Shown here: positions 45,712-57,201 of the stretch, one piece after another
Layout of the letters: each line of letters begins with the position of its first letter
Position numbering within the stretch: the stretch's first letter is position 1
Made by a program: the position numbers and the translations under genes
The notes under the pieces: generated by a model
The model's input: only the letters and a program-made list of their open reading frames with translations
The model's database searches: none
Told to the model about the DNA's origin: nothing
DNA from: Lyophyllum atratum
Lineage: Eukaryota > Basidiomycota > Agaricomycetes > Agaricales > Lyophyllaceae
Reading direction: 5' to 3'
DNA: 64,000 nucleotides
Assembly: GCA_014905825.1 (NCBI GenBank)
Contig: JACGCN010000004.1
Location: 2,170,001 to 2,234,000 of the forward strand

Positions 45712-48700
45712 ATGTCTCCCATCCTCGCAGGCAGCACTTTCATTCGACCGCACATTAACATCGGCTATGGGCGAGACCACCCGTCTGGTGTCAGGTCACT
45801 TCCACAGTTGATAGAATTCGACGCGTCTCATAACCCAGACCATATCTTTGGCTTTCAAAACCGTGTAGGGGACGATGTTTCGCCATACGAGATCACTTTT
45901 TCTCATCTTCAGTCGGGCGTTGAATACGCTTCGTCGTGGCTGGTTACTGCTGGATGCACCACAGGACGCACTCGCCGTGGTCAGCAGGTTGCACCTGTTG
46001 GCATCCTCCTCGGAAGTGACATTGCCATTTTTATTTATATTGCTGCATTGTTGCGCATCGGCACGCCAGTGTGTATCATCCATTCTGACCCTTGATCTTT
46101 TTTCTTACATGGTTTTCAGGTCCTGTTACTCTCTGCACGACTGACACCAGTAGCCATCGCACATCTGCTCAAGCAAACCTCGCCGTCTTGCGTGTTAACT
46201 AGTTCTCACGTCTCCAGGTCTTCGAAAGAAGCTCTCGAAATACTTCAATCAGAAGGCGCGACTCTTCTTCCGACCTTCGTTGACGCTCCTGGATACGAGG
46301 ACCTTCTGAGCCCCGATCACGACGGTGAGAATGTCCAAATCCCCCCAATGTACTCTGCGCACGAAGATAAGGACCTCGACGCCATAATAATGCACTCGTC
46401 GGGCACTACCGGTCTGCCGAAACCAATCTTTCACGGGCAAACCTATCCACTTCTGTATGCCGCGTGCCACCGTCTACCGGAACAACGGGAACCTTTCCGT
46501 TTCAACGTGTCGACTTTGCCTCTATACCATGTAAGGCATTTTTAGGTTGCTTTCGGTTCCTTTGTTGACATTGTGGATTTAGGGATTCGGTCTCCTGGCC
46601 CCCTCCCTATCTCTCTCGATTGGGATGCCATTTATTTTACCACCCGCCTCGATAATCCCGACTGGTAAAACAACGCTCCGCGCACTTCAGTCCAATGGAG
46701 CACGCTACTTACTTTCTGTCCCATCTATCCTCGAGGAAATGATTCGACTCCCCGGGGGCGAGGGCCTCGAGGCTTTGAGAGACCTTGAAATCGTCGCCAC
46801 TGGTGGAGCTCCCATGAAGGAGAATGTCGGAATTGAGCTCGCCTCGTCGGGCGTCAAGCTGTTAAACCACTGGGGTGCGCATTTCATCAGCTTAACACTC
46901 TTGTCCGTAATGCTGACTAGTCTCTCATAATTAGGTTGCACAGAGCTTGGTGCCATTGCTCCCATTGAACGTATTCCACGAGGATACGATTGGCGTTACT
47001 TAATGCCTCGCTCTGACACAGGCCTAAAAATCATATCCCTCCACGACGGTAGCGATACGTACCGCCTAGTCGGGCATCCTCCCGGCTGGCAGGAACCCTT
47101 CGAAGTCCAAGATCTTCTTGTCACCAACCCTCGCGACAGTAAACAATACAAGATTACGGGACGCGCCGACGATCTCCTGGTTCTTTCGACTGGTGAGAAA
47201 GTTCGCCCGACCAACCTCGAGCGCGCTGTCGCAGAGCATCCCAATGTCAAAGACGTCTTAGCTTTTGGTGCTGGCCATGTTTCCCTTGGACTCATTATCG
47301 AGCTCTCCGCAGGCAGCTTCGAAGCCGATTTGAACGAGCCAGAGAACAAGGATGCCCTCCTTGCCTCCATACAGCCATATCTCGATCATGGCAACTCCTT
47401 CACCGACAAACATGGGAAAGTTTCCAACGAGATGATTGTCTTTACTCAAGAAACCAAGAAACCTCTCCTTCGTACTGACAAGGGTAGTCTTGCACGGAAA
47501 GCCATCCTTGCGGCGTTCGATGCAGAAATCAAGGCTTGCTACGAAAGGGCTGATATCCAGAATGCCGTTCCTTTCCCCTCTCCTTGCGCCGATGACGGCT
47601 ACGCTTTGCTGAACTCGATTCGTTCGCTGGTATATACTATTACCGGCAGCGACGATATCCCCGACTCCATCGACTTTTTCGAGTCAGGGATGGACAGCTT
47701 GCAGGCCAGTAGGCTCCGCAGATCTGTCCTCAATGGTCTTCGCGTCACCCCGGACCTTCCCAATCCTGTCTGCGACTTGGCAGTGGATTTCTGCTTCGAA
47801 AACTCCTCTATCGAAAAACTTCACAGGGCCGTTGCTCACATCATATCCGGGACCCAGGTAAAAGGCGTCGTCGGCGAGACCAGGGAAGAAAGGCGCATCA
47901 GGGCCATGAGGGACATGGTTGATAAATATCGAGAAGAGCTTTGCGGTTTCGCAAATATTGCTGCCGATTCTCGCATCTCCCGCAGGAAGCGGAGAGCGTC
48001 TTTGGGGCAGAAGAACGTTGTTCTCCTCACGGGATCGACCGGAAGTCTTGGCTGCTTCCTCCTCGCGAAACTTGCCAACGATCCTACCGTTTCGAAGGTC
48101 CTCTGCTTGAACCGACGTCACACTGGTGCTGCTACACCACTTCAACGACAGATGGATCTCATGGACAAACGTGGCGCATCAATCTCGAGCCAGGCTTGGA
48201 AGAAAGTCGTTCTCCATGGGGCAGACCTTAGTCGACTTGACTTTGGTCTCCGTGAAGAAGAGTTCGCCAAGGTAAGTCCTGATACCAATCTGTCGATTGG
48301 TTGTTGTACCGATCATGTTGCGTTTTTAGCTTCTTGATGTCACGCATATCGTCCACAACGCGTGGCCGGTTAATTTTAATCGGAATCTCTCGTCATTCGA
48401 GCCTCATGTGCAGGGGTTGTCAAATCTCGTTCGCCTTGCTTTACTGAGTGCTGGCAGGCGCTCCAGTGGTTCGTCGCCGACCCGGATACTGTTTGCGTCA
48501 TCCATCGCCGTCGCTGGTCGGTTCCCAATTCTCAACGCCCAAGGGCCATTCGAGGTCCCAGAAACCTCCCTCGACGCCGAAAACACAGCAGAATTCGGAT
48601 ATCCGGAAGCCAAGTGGGTCTGCGAGCGCTTGCTACTCGCTGCTGGAGAGCTGTACGGCGATGCCTGCAGCATCGAGGAGCCATTAGTCAAGGCGTCTAA

Positions 48701-49287
48701 TGTCCGTATTGGTCAAATGACCGGGCCAGAAGGTTCTGGCGCCTGGAACGAGTCGGAACATTTCCCTATCATCGTTCGCACGTCGCAACAGCTGGGTGCT
48801 TTGCCTGCTCTCCAAGGGGTAAGTGGGATCTTCATCAACATATGATTCACTGAGCTCATGGGCTTCTATTTAGTCGCTCTCTTGGATACCTGTCAATCGC
48901 GCTGGAGACGTCCTGACGGAACTACTTTTTTCGAAAGCCTTCAAACCATTCTATCACATGGAGAACCCTTCCCGGCAGTCGTGGAGTGGAATTATTAGCA
49001 ACCTCGCGGATATTCTTGGAGACACGCATGGCCCACTGCCTTCAATATCTTTACCCAAATGGCTTGGTCGCGTTCGCGAGCTTGGGGACGATCCAGCCCG
49101 CAATGCAGCCTTCAAGATCCTCTCGTTTTTGGAAAGGGACTTCCAAACAATGTCAAATGGGACAGTAATCTTGAGGACGTCGACTGCCCGCCTGGATTCA
49201 CCGACAATGGTGAGAAGTACTGCTCTGGACAGGAAACATCTTGAGGAGTATGTTTCATACTGGAGGAGCACTGGAGCCATGCAATAA
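45712..49287 (+). CDS. Adenylation-thiolation-reductase enzyme (NRPS-like A-T-R, carboxylic acid reductase type)
   Basis: Activates a carboxylic or amino acid with ATP, loads it on a carrier and releases it by NAD(P)H reduction, usually as an aldehyde. Six exons (45712-46068, 46120-46530, 46583-46874, 46935-48271, 48330-48818, 48874-49287) close in phase to 1099 residues. The adenylation domain (about 20-550) has the core motif MHSSGTTGLPKPIFHGQ, then STLPLYHGFG, ATGGAPMKENVG, CTELGAIAPIER and ITGRADDLLVLSTGEKVRP. The carrier domain has DSIDFFESGMDSLQASRLRR, whose Ser takes the phosphopantetheine. The reductase domain starts NVVLLTGSTGSLGCFLLAKL and has THIVHNAWPVNFNRNLSSFE and FGYPEAKWVCERLLLAA (Tyr/Lys pair). 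There is no condensation or thioesterase domain. Substrate unknown. It differs from lysine-pathway Lys2 by its shorter adenylation part. Confidence 0.93.
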
Positions 49288-49493
49288 TCGCTTTCCTTAC
49301 TCTATCGCTGGCGTGGCCCTTGTGAATCATGGATAAACTTGATACCTATTACATATTTTTGTACTTCATCTTATGAATACTCTTTCCGTCGCACTCGTAA
49401 GTTGTGACTTGAATCTTGATAGAGCTGCTGGTAAGCGAGCTTATCAACATCTATGGAGGTCAAAATTTTGGACAGATAGGCGGATAAAAATGA

Positions 49494-49592
49494 TTCGGGT
49501 ACGGGGAATCGAACCCCGAGCTGCCGCGCACCGCTTATCACGACTTCACGCTTCATGAGAGGCGGCAATGTTAGCCGTTACACCATACCCGA
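49494..49592 (-). tRNA. tRNA-Glu (CTC) with intron
   Basis: On the minus strand the acceptor arms TCGGGTA and TACCCGA pair, followed by discriminator A. The D-arm reads GTGTAACGGCTAAC, the T-arm CGGGGTTCGATTCCCCG. The anticodon stem GCCGC/GCGGC closes a loop with CTC at positions 34-36 once a 27-nt intron after position 37 (TGAAGCGTGAAGT...GCGGTG) is removed. The mature length is 72 nt. No CCA is encoded. Confidence 0.93.
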
Positions 49593-51533
49593 TTGATAAA
49601 GATTTGCTAATTATAGCAAGCTCGTTCAGCGAACTTTGGCCTGCTACTTCTATTGTCGTGATACTGATACTCAGTTCCTGCCAGTGAGCCTCCTATGAGC
49701 CAGTGCTTTACTAGGTTCCTTTGTAACCCCTTCACTCATAGACGATAATCAGGGACTTACATCGAGCAATGAAATATGGATCGTGGACGAACTCATAAGA
49801 GTCATAACTTTGATCTCCGAATCACATTTTTTCTATCTATCTTTCAAATGTATTCACTGAACCACAGCATTCGAACTCCATCTTCAAATCGAGGTTCTCC
49901 GAGCACGTAAGATTTCGACTTAATTTCTGTTGAAACGTTCCGATTTGCCTCTCGGAGCGCCTTCTGACTTGGGGACCGTCGTCCGGCGCCTGAACCAGTC
50001 ACGCCAGCTGATCCCTCAACTCTCAAGGGTCGAACCTTCTAGCCGACCTTACAATGCCTCTAGCAGCTCAGTGGTCGCGACCGATTTCCAAATGCAATAA
50101 CCGAAACACCAACTTCTCCCGTGATAAGGATAATACTGAATCGTCTGAAGGTAGTGCCACGCACGCCAACCTGGGGAGGAGGAACCTCCAGTTTCAGAAA
50201 ATGTTCAGATTGGCGATGGATCCATGCGGCCTCCCTCCACGCCGCCACCTGTCTTGTCCAATACTTACATGGAAAGTAGAACTCATGCCTTGCACACGAG
50301 CAGATCTTGACCCCAGATGGATTCTGGCCTTCTATCTGTCGTGGGTAGTACACACGCTCCAACCGGGTTACGTCCAATCGAGTCTGGCCTTCACCCTCCA
50401 GAACAACTTACCTACATGGCAGGCCAAGCGAAACCCACCCAATTCCGTGCGTCGTACATCACATAGTCGAATGTGACTACCAATGCCGACTCCCTCGCGC
50501 CCTTTCGCTAAAACCCTGGCATTCTTTGCCCGACTCCTAATCCCGGGGCTTCAAAGGCACATGTACAGGCAGCATGCGTTCTCATATGATGAAACCTTTT
50601 TTTTCGGGGCTGGCCAATTGGACATGAATTGCTTTCTATTGCAATTCTCACTCCCCGGTCGCTAAGTCACTCCGCATGTACATGTGCATGCGCATGGCCT
50701 AGCGCCCTCTCTACGCGAAGCTCCAAGCCAGGTCAAGCAAGCGAGCTCGGACGGCAGCCATGCAAAGTCATTGCAACGACAAAATTCTCCCTCCTGCTCC
50801 TCAGGCATACACATACAATCGTTGGCGCTCTTAGTGTTTCCCACTCAAAACTCTTGGCCCATGGCACGCAGCATGGTGCATCTGTCGATAACTTGACGTC
50901 GATCTGGAGTCTACGTGTCCTGTTCCATCGCCAGTGAATGATTCTTCCTAATTCCCATAAGGCTCTAATCGCGCTAAAATTGCATATTGCACATACTCGA
51001 TGTATCTTCTTTCATAGCGCGTTATGCCGAAGCCATCATCGTGATTTTCTCCATAATATAGCAACCAACCTCTCCTTGGCAAGTTCTTTTCTTGTCCCGA
51101 AAATCTTAATATCATACAAGCACCAAAATAGGCGCTCACCCATTTGGATTCATCGGCGCACTCGGAGACGGGTTTAAATGGTAGGTATCTCTGCACTGAG
51201 TTACCCCCGTCCGCTGCGCGAAAATCCCGGAACGATCTCAAACGTTTTCATAGCCGAGGGAAGGATTAAGATCTACATACGCGCGAGGAATAACCAATAC
51301 ATGTAACAAGTACAAGCAGCGATTCGAAGCCACTGCCATTGTGATCACGAAGACCCAGGTAGTTGCGTAACACGAAAAAAACAAACGAAGGAAGGATTGC
51401 GTAGTAAAAGGAGCTAGTCGCTGAAACTCGCGGCCGAGCCTCAGCTTGGGAGTAAGCTAATGAATAAGTAAGTAATGAGCATAGTAGTAAGTACAGCGCC
51501 AGGATGTTCTGTGAAGCGAAGGTGTGTTGTGTA
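49593..51533. other. Gene-free stretch, nothing recognised
   Basis: About 1.9 kb. Open frames at 50054-50476 and 50629-50937 show no domain. No repeat or element noticed. Confidence 0.5.
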
Positions 51534-52310
51534 TCATGATAGGAGCGCGAAGAGGAACAGCGTCATGCCCGCGATGCTTGTCACCCTTACGAAACCCTCC
51601 GACATATCAGTCGACAGCATCGGCGAGCCCAGCACAATCGAGTGCTCCGTGACCGGGTACCCCTCCTCGTCGTCGCCGAAGAAGGCATACGTGGTATGGG
51701 ATTGCTTGGGAGCCGGCGGGGGCTTGGACGACAGCGGAGAAGTTACCCCCGCTTTCCGCGGTGTAGGAAGCACGACTGCGCGCGTGCTGGATTCGAAGGT
51801 ACATGGCGCCTTGCACGATGGACACTGCCCATCCGACGCCACTTCCTCGAGCCACTGTGGGAATGACATGGCAATTGATAAGATCGCTAAAGACTGATTG
51901 ATTGTACACGGGAGATGAGACGCACAGAGTCAGTGATGTGCTCGACGCACACCACAGTCCTGCAACAGGAGCTTCTGTAGGGAATCACCGATATCTCGAA
52001 GCTGTGGACCACGCTGTGCATGACGGGTAAGAGAGTGTGAAACAGGGATGCAGTGGAGGACGCACCGATTTGCGCCCTTTTCCCTGGTGGAGGAGTCGTT
52101 CTTGAGATGGCTTTTGCGCTTCAAGATGGACACCAAAGGCCGCTTCGTTCGATGTGGGCTCGCACGCCCCGCCAGCGGAGCCTCGTACGCCGGTGGCTCC
52201 TCCTTCTCTCCATACTGGTACTCGCATCCCTCAACAATGCTGTCCAAGCGCAGCGGCGACGATGGCTGGCTGAAGCGCAGGGTGCGCGGCGGAGCCAACA
52301 TGTTCGACAT
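51534..52310 (-). CDS. Hypothetical protein, splice structure uncertain
   Basis: A first exon from 52310 encodes MSNMLAPPRTLRFSQPSSPL, EYQYGEKEEPPAYEAPLAGR and KRPLVSILKRKSHLKNDSS. A downstream frame (to 51534) encodes MSFPQWLEEVASDGQCPSCK, a CxxCxxxC cysteine group that could bind zinc, and ends in a short hydrophobic segment (SIAGMTLFLFALLS). Introns with fair borders lie between them, but the phases I tried do not all agree, so whether this is one gene or two is open. Family not recognised. Confidence 0.35.
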
Positions 52311-53369
52311 GGGGCTAGAGTGGGAGAGACGGGATGGGACGGGATGGGACGGGATGGGGAGCTCAAACTCGTCTTAGAGATTCCACCTTACCCAAAGAAA
52401 GGAAGTCGTCTTAAAGAGAAAGCCAGGATACCGGCCGGGGTATAAACACAAAGTGTACAGGCCTAGCTATCCCGTTTAAGGCGATGTTACATGTCGTACT
52501 GTTATGCTCCGCGCAATCAGGACAATAGATCTAAACGCCCAACCTGGACTCAGCAGGGATCCTGGAAATGATGGATGGGCCAATGGTGTTTCGTCTTTGA
52601 TGATACCCTATAGGATGGCCCCGGCAGAATGACGCAAAAACGGGAAGGACACAAGGCAGTTTTTGGCGGATCCGACGAACACAATAGGTCGAGCCAGAAC
52701 AAGGGACCAAGGTGCGGCTGTCGAGGGGAGCACGAGAAACCACAGTTGTGATCCAGTAGCCACCTACGCACGCTTGAAATCTTCTGTGAACAACCAACCC
52801 ACCTATTGCAGATCACTCGTTAACGCGTTAAGTTCAGAACCGTCGTCACCGTCAGTGCCGAATTGTCAGGATGATTTTACCCTAAAAACTCATGTGACGT
52901 CGCACTCGGTATCTATAAATAATCCGGGCCCACAACAAGAACAAGCGGAGTCAAATTCTGCGCGTGCCTATTCAGTACATGACCGAACAAGGTACCCTTA
53001 TCTCCCGCTCCTAGTACTACGCAGCGCATGCTGAACGTCTCAGATACAACCATCTCGCCATTCACGAGTGAGAGCATGTGTCCCTATGAGTGGAATGGGT
53101 ACCCCGGGCCGAACCATGGCGCCTCGCGAAGATACGAGTAAGAGAAGGCCGTGCAACTGCACTATGCGGCGAACGCTAATCATCTCGCACCCGAACAACA
53201 CACTGCAACCACTGGATGAATCGCCAAAAGACCGGGTACGGGTACCGCGCGCGAGAGGAGTGGGACACCGGCCTCAACCCCCCGCCTCCCATCATGCAAC
53301 ACGCGTCTGACCCACCGTCATACTCCCGGCAAGGCGAGAGCGAAAGCGAATGGTACCCGAGCCTCGAGC
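52311..53369. other. Intergenic stretch with a short tandem repeat
   Basis: Holds a 10-bp tandem repeat (gggatgggac) at 52331-52359. Frames such as 52663-53034 lack any recognisable domain. Confidence 0.5.
52331..52359. repeat. Three-copy 10-bp tandem repeat
   Basis: gggatgggac repeated almost three times, 21 bp upstream of the start of the leftward gene at 52310. Confidence 0.85.
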
Positions 53370-55908
53370 TCAAACCTTTTCCTTCCCCGCCGCAGCCTCC
53401 ACCCCCTGCCCCCTATCCCCATCATACCACACGCGCCTGACCCACCTCCGCCGGCGCGTCACACTCCCCGGATAAGGCACCGGTCGAGCATCACCCCACG
53501 CATCGTTAGTGTACACCCACCCGTCCATGTTCGTGCCTACAACACACGCGGAAAGGCGTCGTCAGAGGTAGCGAAGGATATGGATGGAGATGAGCTTACG
53601 AGTATTGTCGAGATTGAAACCGGCCCATGCGCGGGTACGATCGCGGCGCCAGCCCTCGGTGCGCACGAACGCCCAGCCTGATGCGAGGGAGAACGTCAGA
53701 TTGCTGCTGTGGGGGGTGGAGGCGGTCAGCATCGGTACGCTAACACCGAATCAAAAAGCAAATGAAAGAGTGGGGGTACGAATATCACATGTACAACGCA
53801 CGAAAGCGTCAAGTCGAGATATGCAACCACTACCCACGCAAAGCAGCAAAAAAAGGCCGGGAAAGAACAAAATAAAACACAGACCTAACAACCCCCTCCC
53901 CATCTCCCCCCTCCTCCCCCTCCCCCCCTCCCTCCCTCTCCCTCCTCTCACCACCCCCGGTCGAAGTCGAACCCTCACTCCCCGTGCGCGGCCTATTCAC
54001 AATCCCACCCCACCCATCCCTGCCTCTTGTCCACGCACGCCGCTCGCCCGGGCGCAAGTGCGTCTTGCTCCACCCGGCGTCCCCTGGATGGGGCACAGGT
54101 ACAGGGTGGTGGCTTATTGTGGACGACGATAAATGGGCGAGCGAGAGAGTTGAGACGCGCCGGAGCTCGGCGCTTGCGGGAGACGTGGAGGGGCTGGAGG
54201 GCGTGATGGTATCGGATGCGAAGAGGGGGTACCCGGTTGCAAGATTGGTGTTCGGACCGTCCGGGTATGCTTGAGGGTTGGAGTTGCTATCCAGGCTTGT
54301 TCGAGGCATAGGCGTAGCTACAGCAACGAAGGTCAGTTACATGTATTGGGAACGGGAAAGTAGCCTGAGATAGAAGAAAAAAACCCGCACTGTCACGCTG
54401 CGAGTTTCGTGGCAGTTATGAAATGGAGGACACCGATGTGGTGAACTCCTCTCATTCTCTTCCCCGAGAGTAGAATATCTGCAAGATCCTTGATATCCGG
54501 TCCAAGAATCTGGAGAGAGCAAGAAATGAAGTAAGACATGCCCACCTCCATTGCCGATACCCGCAGGAACATAGCGTTCATTCTCCCACAACTCGACCTC
54601 CCTCATCTCAGCGCGCCAAGCAGCATCATCAAGCTTGTCATCATCCCTCAAGCGCTCCAGAATAGTCTGCAGCGGCGGCAGATTCACCTCACCCACACCC
54701 TTCCCCGTCGTCTCTTCTGTCCGTGAAAGTCCCACCTTACTTGACAGAGGCGTATACGCGCGTAACCGCTGCTGGTACCTTCGCACGAGGACAGTCACGC
54801 CATCCTGGCACATCGGCATAGCGTTGGCAGCTAGGAATTGGGAGAGAGGGAGTAACAGGGGGCGCACGAAGGGGTGGGTTGCGAAGAGGGGTGCGAGGCC
54901 TGCGACGAGGCAGACGAGGCGGGTGGGGAAAAGTGGGGATGCAAGGAGGAAAAGAAGGGGCGGGAAGGTGACTAGTAGGGCGAGGAGGAGGTAGGGCGGA
55001 TAGGGTGACAATGGAAGGGCGGATGCGGGGGCGGGGGCCTGTGATGAGGGGAAGTGGGCAGGCGAGAGAACGAGAAGATGCGTATGGGGTAGTATGACGT
55101 CGTGTATATCCGAACTGTGAAGATCATTAGCACGGGCAGAGAAGTATAAAAAGTGCTAGGCGTACACGAAACCCATCAGATTTTGAATAGCTTGTAGGTT
55201 CCTCTGCCAGTCGACAGATTCGGAAATTGGGGCCGACGCCGGTGCCGGTGCCGACGTCGACGACGCAGAGTTTGTGTCGGGATATGGGTAGTATCCCAGC
55301 ATAACCCCGATGAGTACCGCATGTGGAAGTGCGAATACCATTTTCGGGAAGTAGCCTATTATGACAGTCAGGTCTAATGCGTCCCCAAGAAGACGGAACT
55401 TACAAAGAAAGGCATACGCTGCCATCCACACACAGGTGACGCGCCATCCGCGCCGCCACATAACCACCTCCTCCACACGGTCCTGAACCCAAAAAATCGG
55501 ACCGCTCTTCGCTACAAATCGCTTGAAGTTGGCCGACGTCGTCGGCAGCGACAGTGGGTCCCGCGTCGAAATAAGCAACTGCCCGTTCGAACTGCCGTTT
55601 GGGCGCTTGTCTTTGTCCTTCGGCCCAAGTGGAGAAGGAGAAGGTGGAATGGCCGACGAGAGTAGCAACTGCGGGAGGATGGAGAACGCAGCAGTAGTTG
55701 GGGAGGTGATACTCGCGGGTATGGAAGAAGATGGGGGAGAAGACATTACACCCGTTGTTGAGGAGGTCCCTAGACCTGGCTGGGGCTCTGGCGTCGGTGC
55801 AGGGAGCGCGGTGAGAACCTTCTTGGCCCGCTGTATGGAAGGGGTCGAGAGGTCCCCTTCAAGGCGGGTGGCGGAGGGAGGAACCCTAACGTAGGCGAGG
55901 CTTGCCAT
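53370..55908 (-). CDS. Integral peroxisomal membrane peroxin (Pex24/Pex28-32 family)
   Basis: Controls peroxisome size and number, at the peroxisome-ER contact. First exons (55404-55908, 55166-55355, 54546-55114) join in phase: a Ser/Pro-rich N-terminus, FSILPQLLLSSAIPPS, LISTRDPLSLPTTSANFKRF, DRVEEVVMWRRGWRVTCVWM, FFPKMVFALPHAVLIGVMLG and QNLMGFVSDIHDVILPHTHL, with membrane helices around these and YLLLALLVTFPPLLFLLASP. The C-terminal dysferlin-type part reads ELWENERYV, GWSKTHLRPGERRAWTRGRD, NLTFSLASGWAFVRTEGWRR, MDGWVYTNDAW and TRRRRWVRRVW. Splicing between 54546 and 54300 is not resolved; an inserted Ser-rich segment (about 54100-54309) and a Gly/Glu-rich run at 53880-53990 break up the dysferlin half. 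The family call is firm, the exact protein less so. Confidence 0.82.
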
Positions 55909-57201
55909 CGTTTGCGACGTGGGCAGGAACCCCGACGTTCTAATGTACACTGAACAAGCCGTTGAGTCTTGACGTCGTCGCACTCGATGACGACCAAGTT
56001 GGGTTTCACATGATTATCAGAAGATAATTACGTGATTGTTTCAACGGAAACCGTGACTCACGGGCCGTTGTCCCGGACCGCACGGTGACTGGCAGCTTAA
56101 GTTGAAGATCGAAGGTTTCCTTTCCTTTCGACGTATAAAAGCACATTACAACGTCCTTCATGCATCGATGCATCGATAGCTAGACCTCGGAACTCGGCTA
56201 CAGGCATATTATTACGCCATAATTATGGAACATGGTCGTTATGCTCTCCGTCAGAGATTGAGACTCCCACCTAAACGGGATACCTTTGGTTCATGATACA
56301 CATAGACTTTCCTACCACCATGGACGGGAATACCGCGACACACGGGGATCCTGGGAACTTCAAGTCTCAAGACTTGACTCGTGTGGGCTCGATAATCTGA
56401 CTACACCGAACGCATTCACGAGTCATCAACCTGTACGTCGATCCAACCTTCGAAGTTGGGAGTATTAATCATCAGGGAGCAAACTAGTCTCCTAAAATTA
56501 GGTATGTCATTGACGGATATAGATCCTGCTCATTGACGAGGTCCTCAACACGGCCCCGTCCACCTGAGCTAAATGTTTATGTTCGGCCGATTGGCCTCGG
56601 TGTCGCGGCCCGCGACTTCCTCGTTTGAGTCCCACAAGCAACTCAAGTGCTTTGAGGACGCAATCGCCTCTAAGTGTCTGCGGTTAATCCAGCCGCATGC
56701 TCTTGAGCCTTGAGTACGTCACTAGGGGGCGGACGAACATCCATCTTCGAGCGGTCCGTGGCTCATGCTCACATACGGACACAAATTCCTAGCGATCAGG
56801 TCAAATGGTACAACATATGATCTCTCCCTCTCCCCAAAGCTGCTTCTCAGAAGCAAGTTCCCGCATGAGATCACACCGGGCCGCTGTCCACAATTTGAAG
56901 ACACGGCTCTCCGCTCCAAATGGGGCGTAAGCATCCTTACTTCGTGCTTCTCTTTTTCAATTTTCGAATTGGTGGATACATATAAACTATGGGCAGGTTG
57001 GGTTCTACAATGATTCTCGTGCACGATGGTAAGTTGTCGATCAGTGTTCAAGAGTAATCTATCCATTCACTACTTTTTGTATAGCGTGGTCCTCTAATCA
57101 TAACAGCAGCCTTGGTCGGATCGAGTTTCTCCGCCTCGCGTCAGTAACCAACAAATTCTCCCATGTCCATTCCTCACCTTCTTATCGTCCCACTCATTAG
57201 T
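55909..57201. other. Divergent upstream region, nothing recognised
   Basis: About 1.3 kb between the leftward peroxin and the rightward glycosidase. It should hold both promoters and probably the unassigned first exon(s) of the glycosidase. A short catcgatgcatcgat run is near 56163. Confidence 0.5.

Noticed and set aside
53860..54010. Gly/Glu-rich peptide as a separate gene
   Set aside because: It lies in the same leftward frame as GWSKTHLRPGERR of the peroxin and is better read as part of that gene or its intron.
56600..56650. tRNA-like stretch near cgcggcccgcgac
   Set aside because: No acceptor or T-arm pairing could be found.
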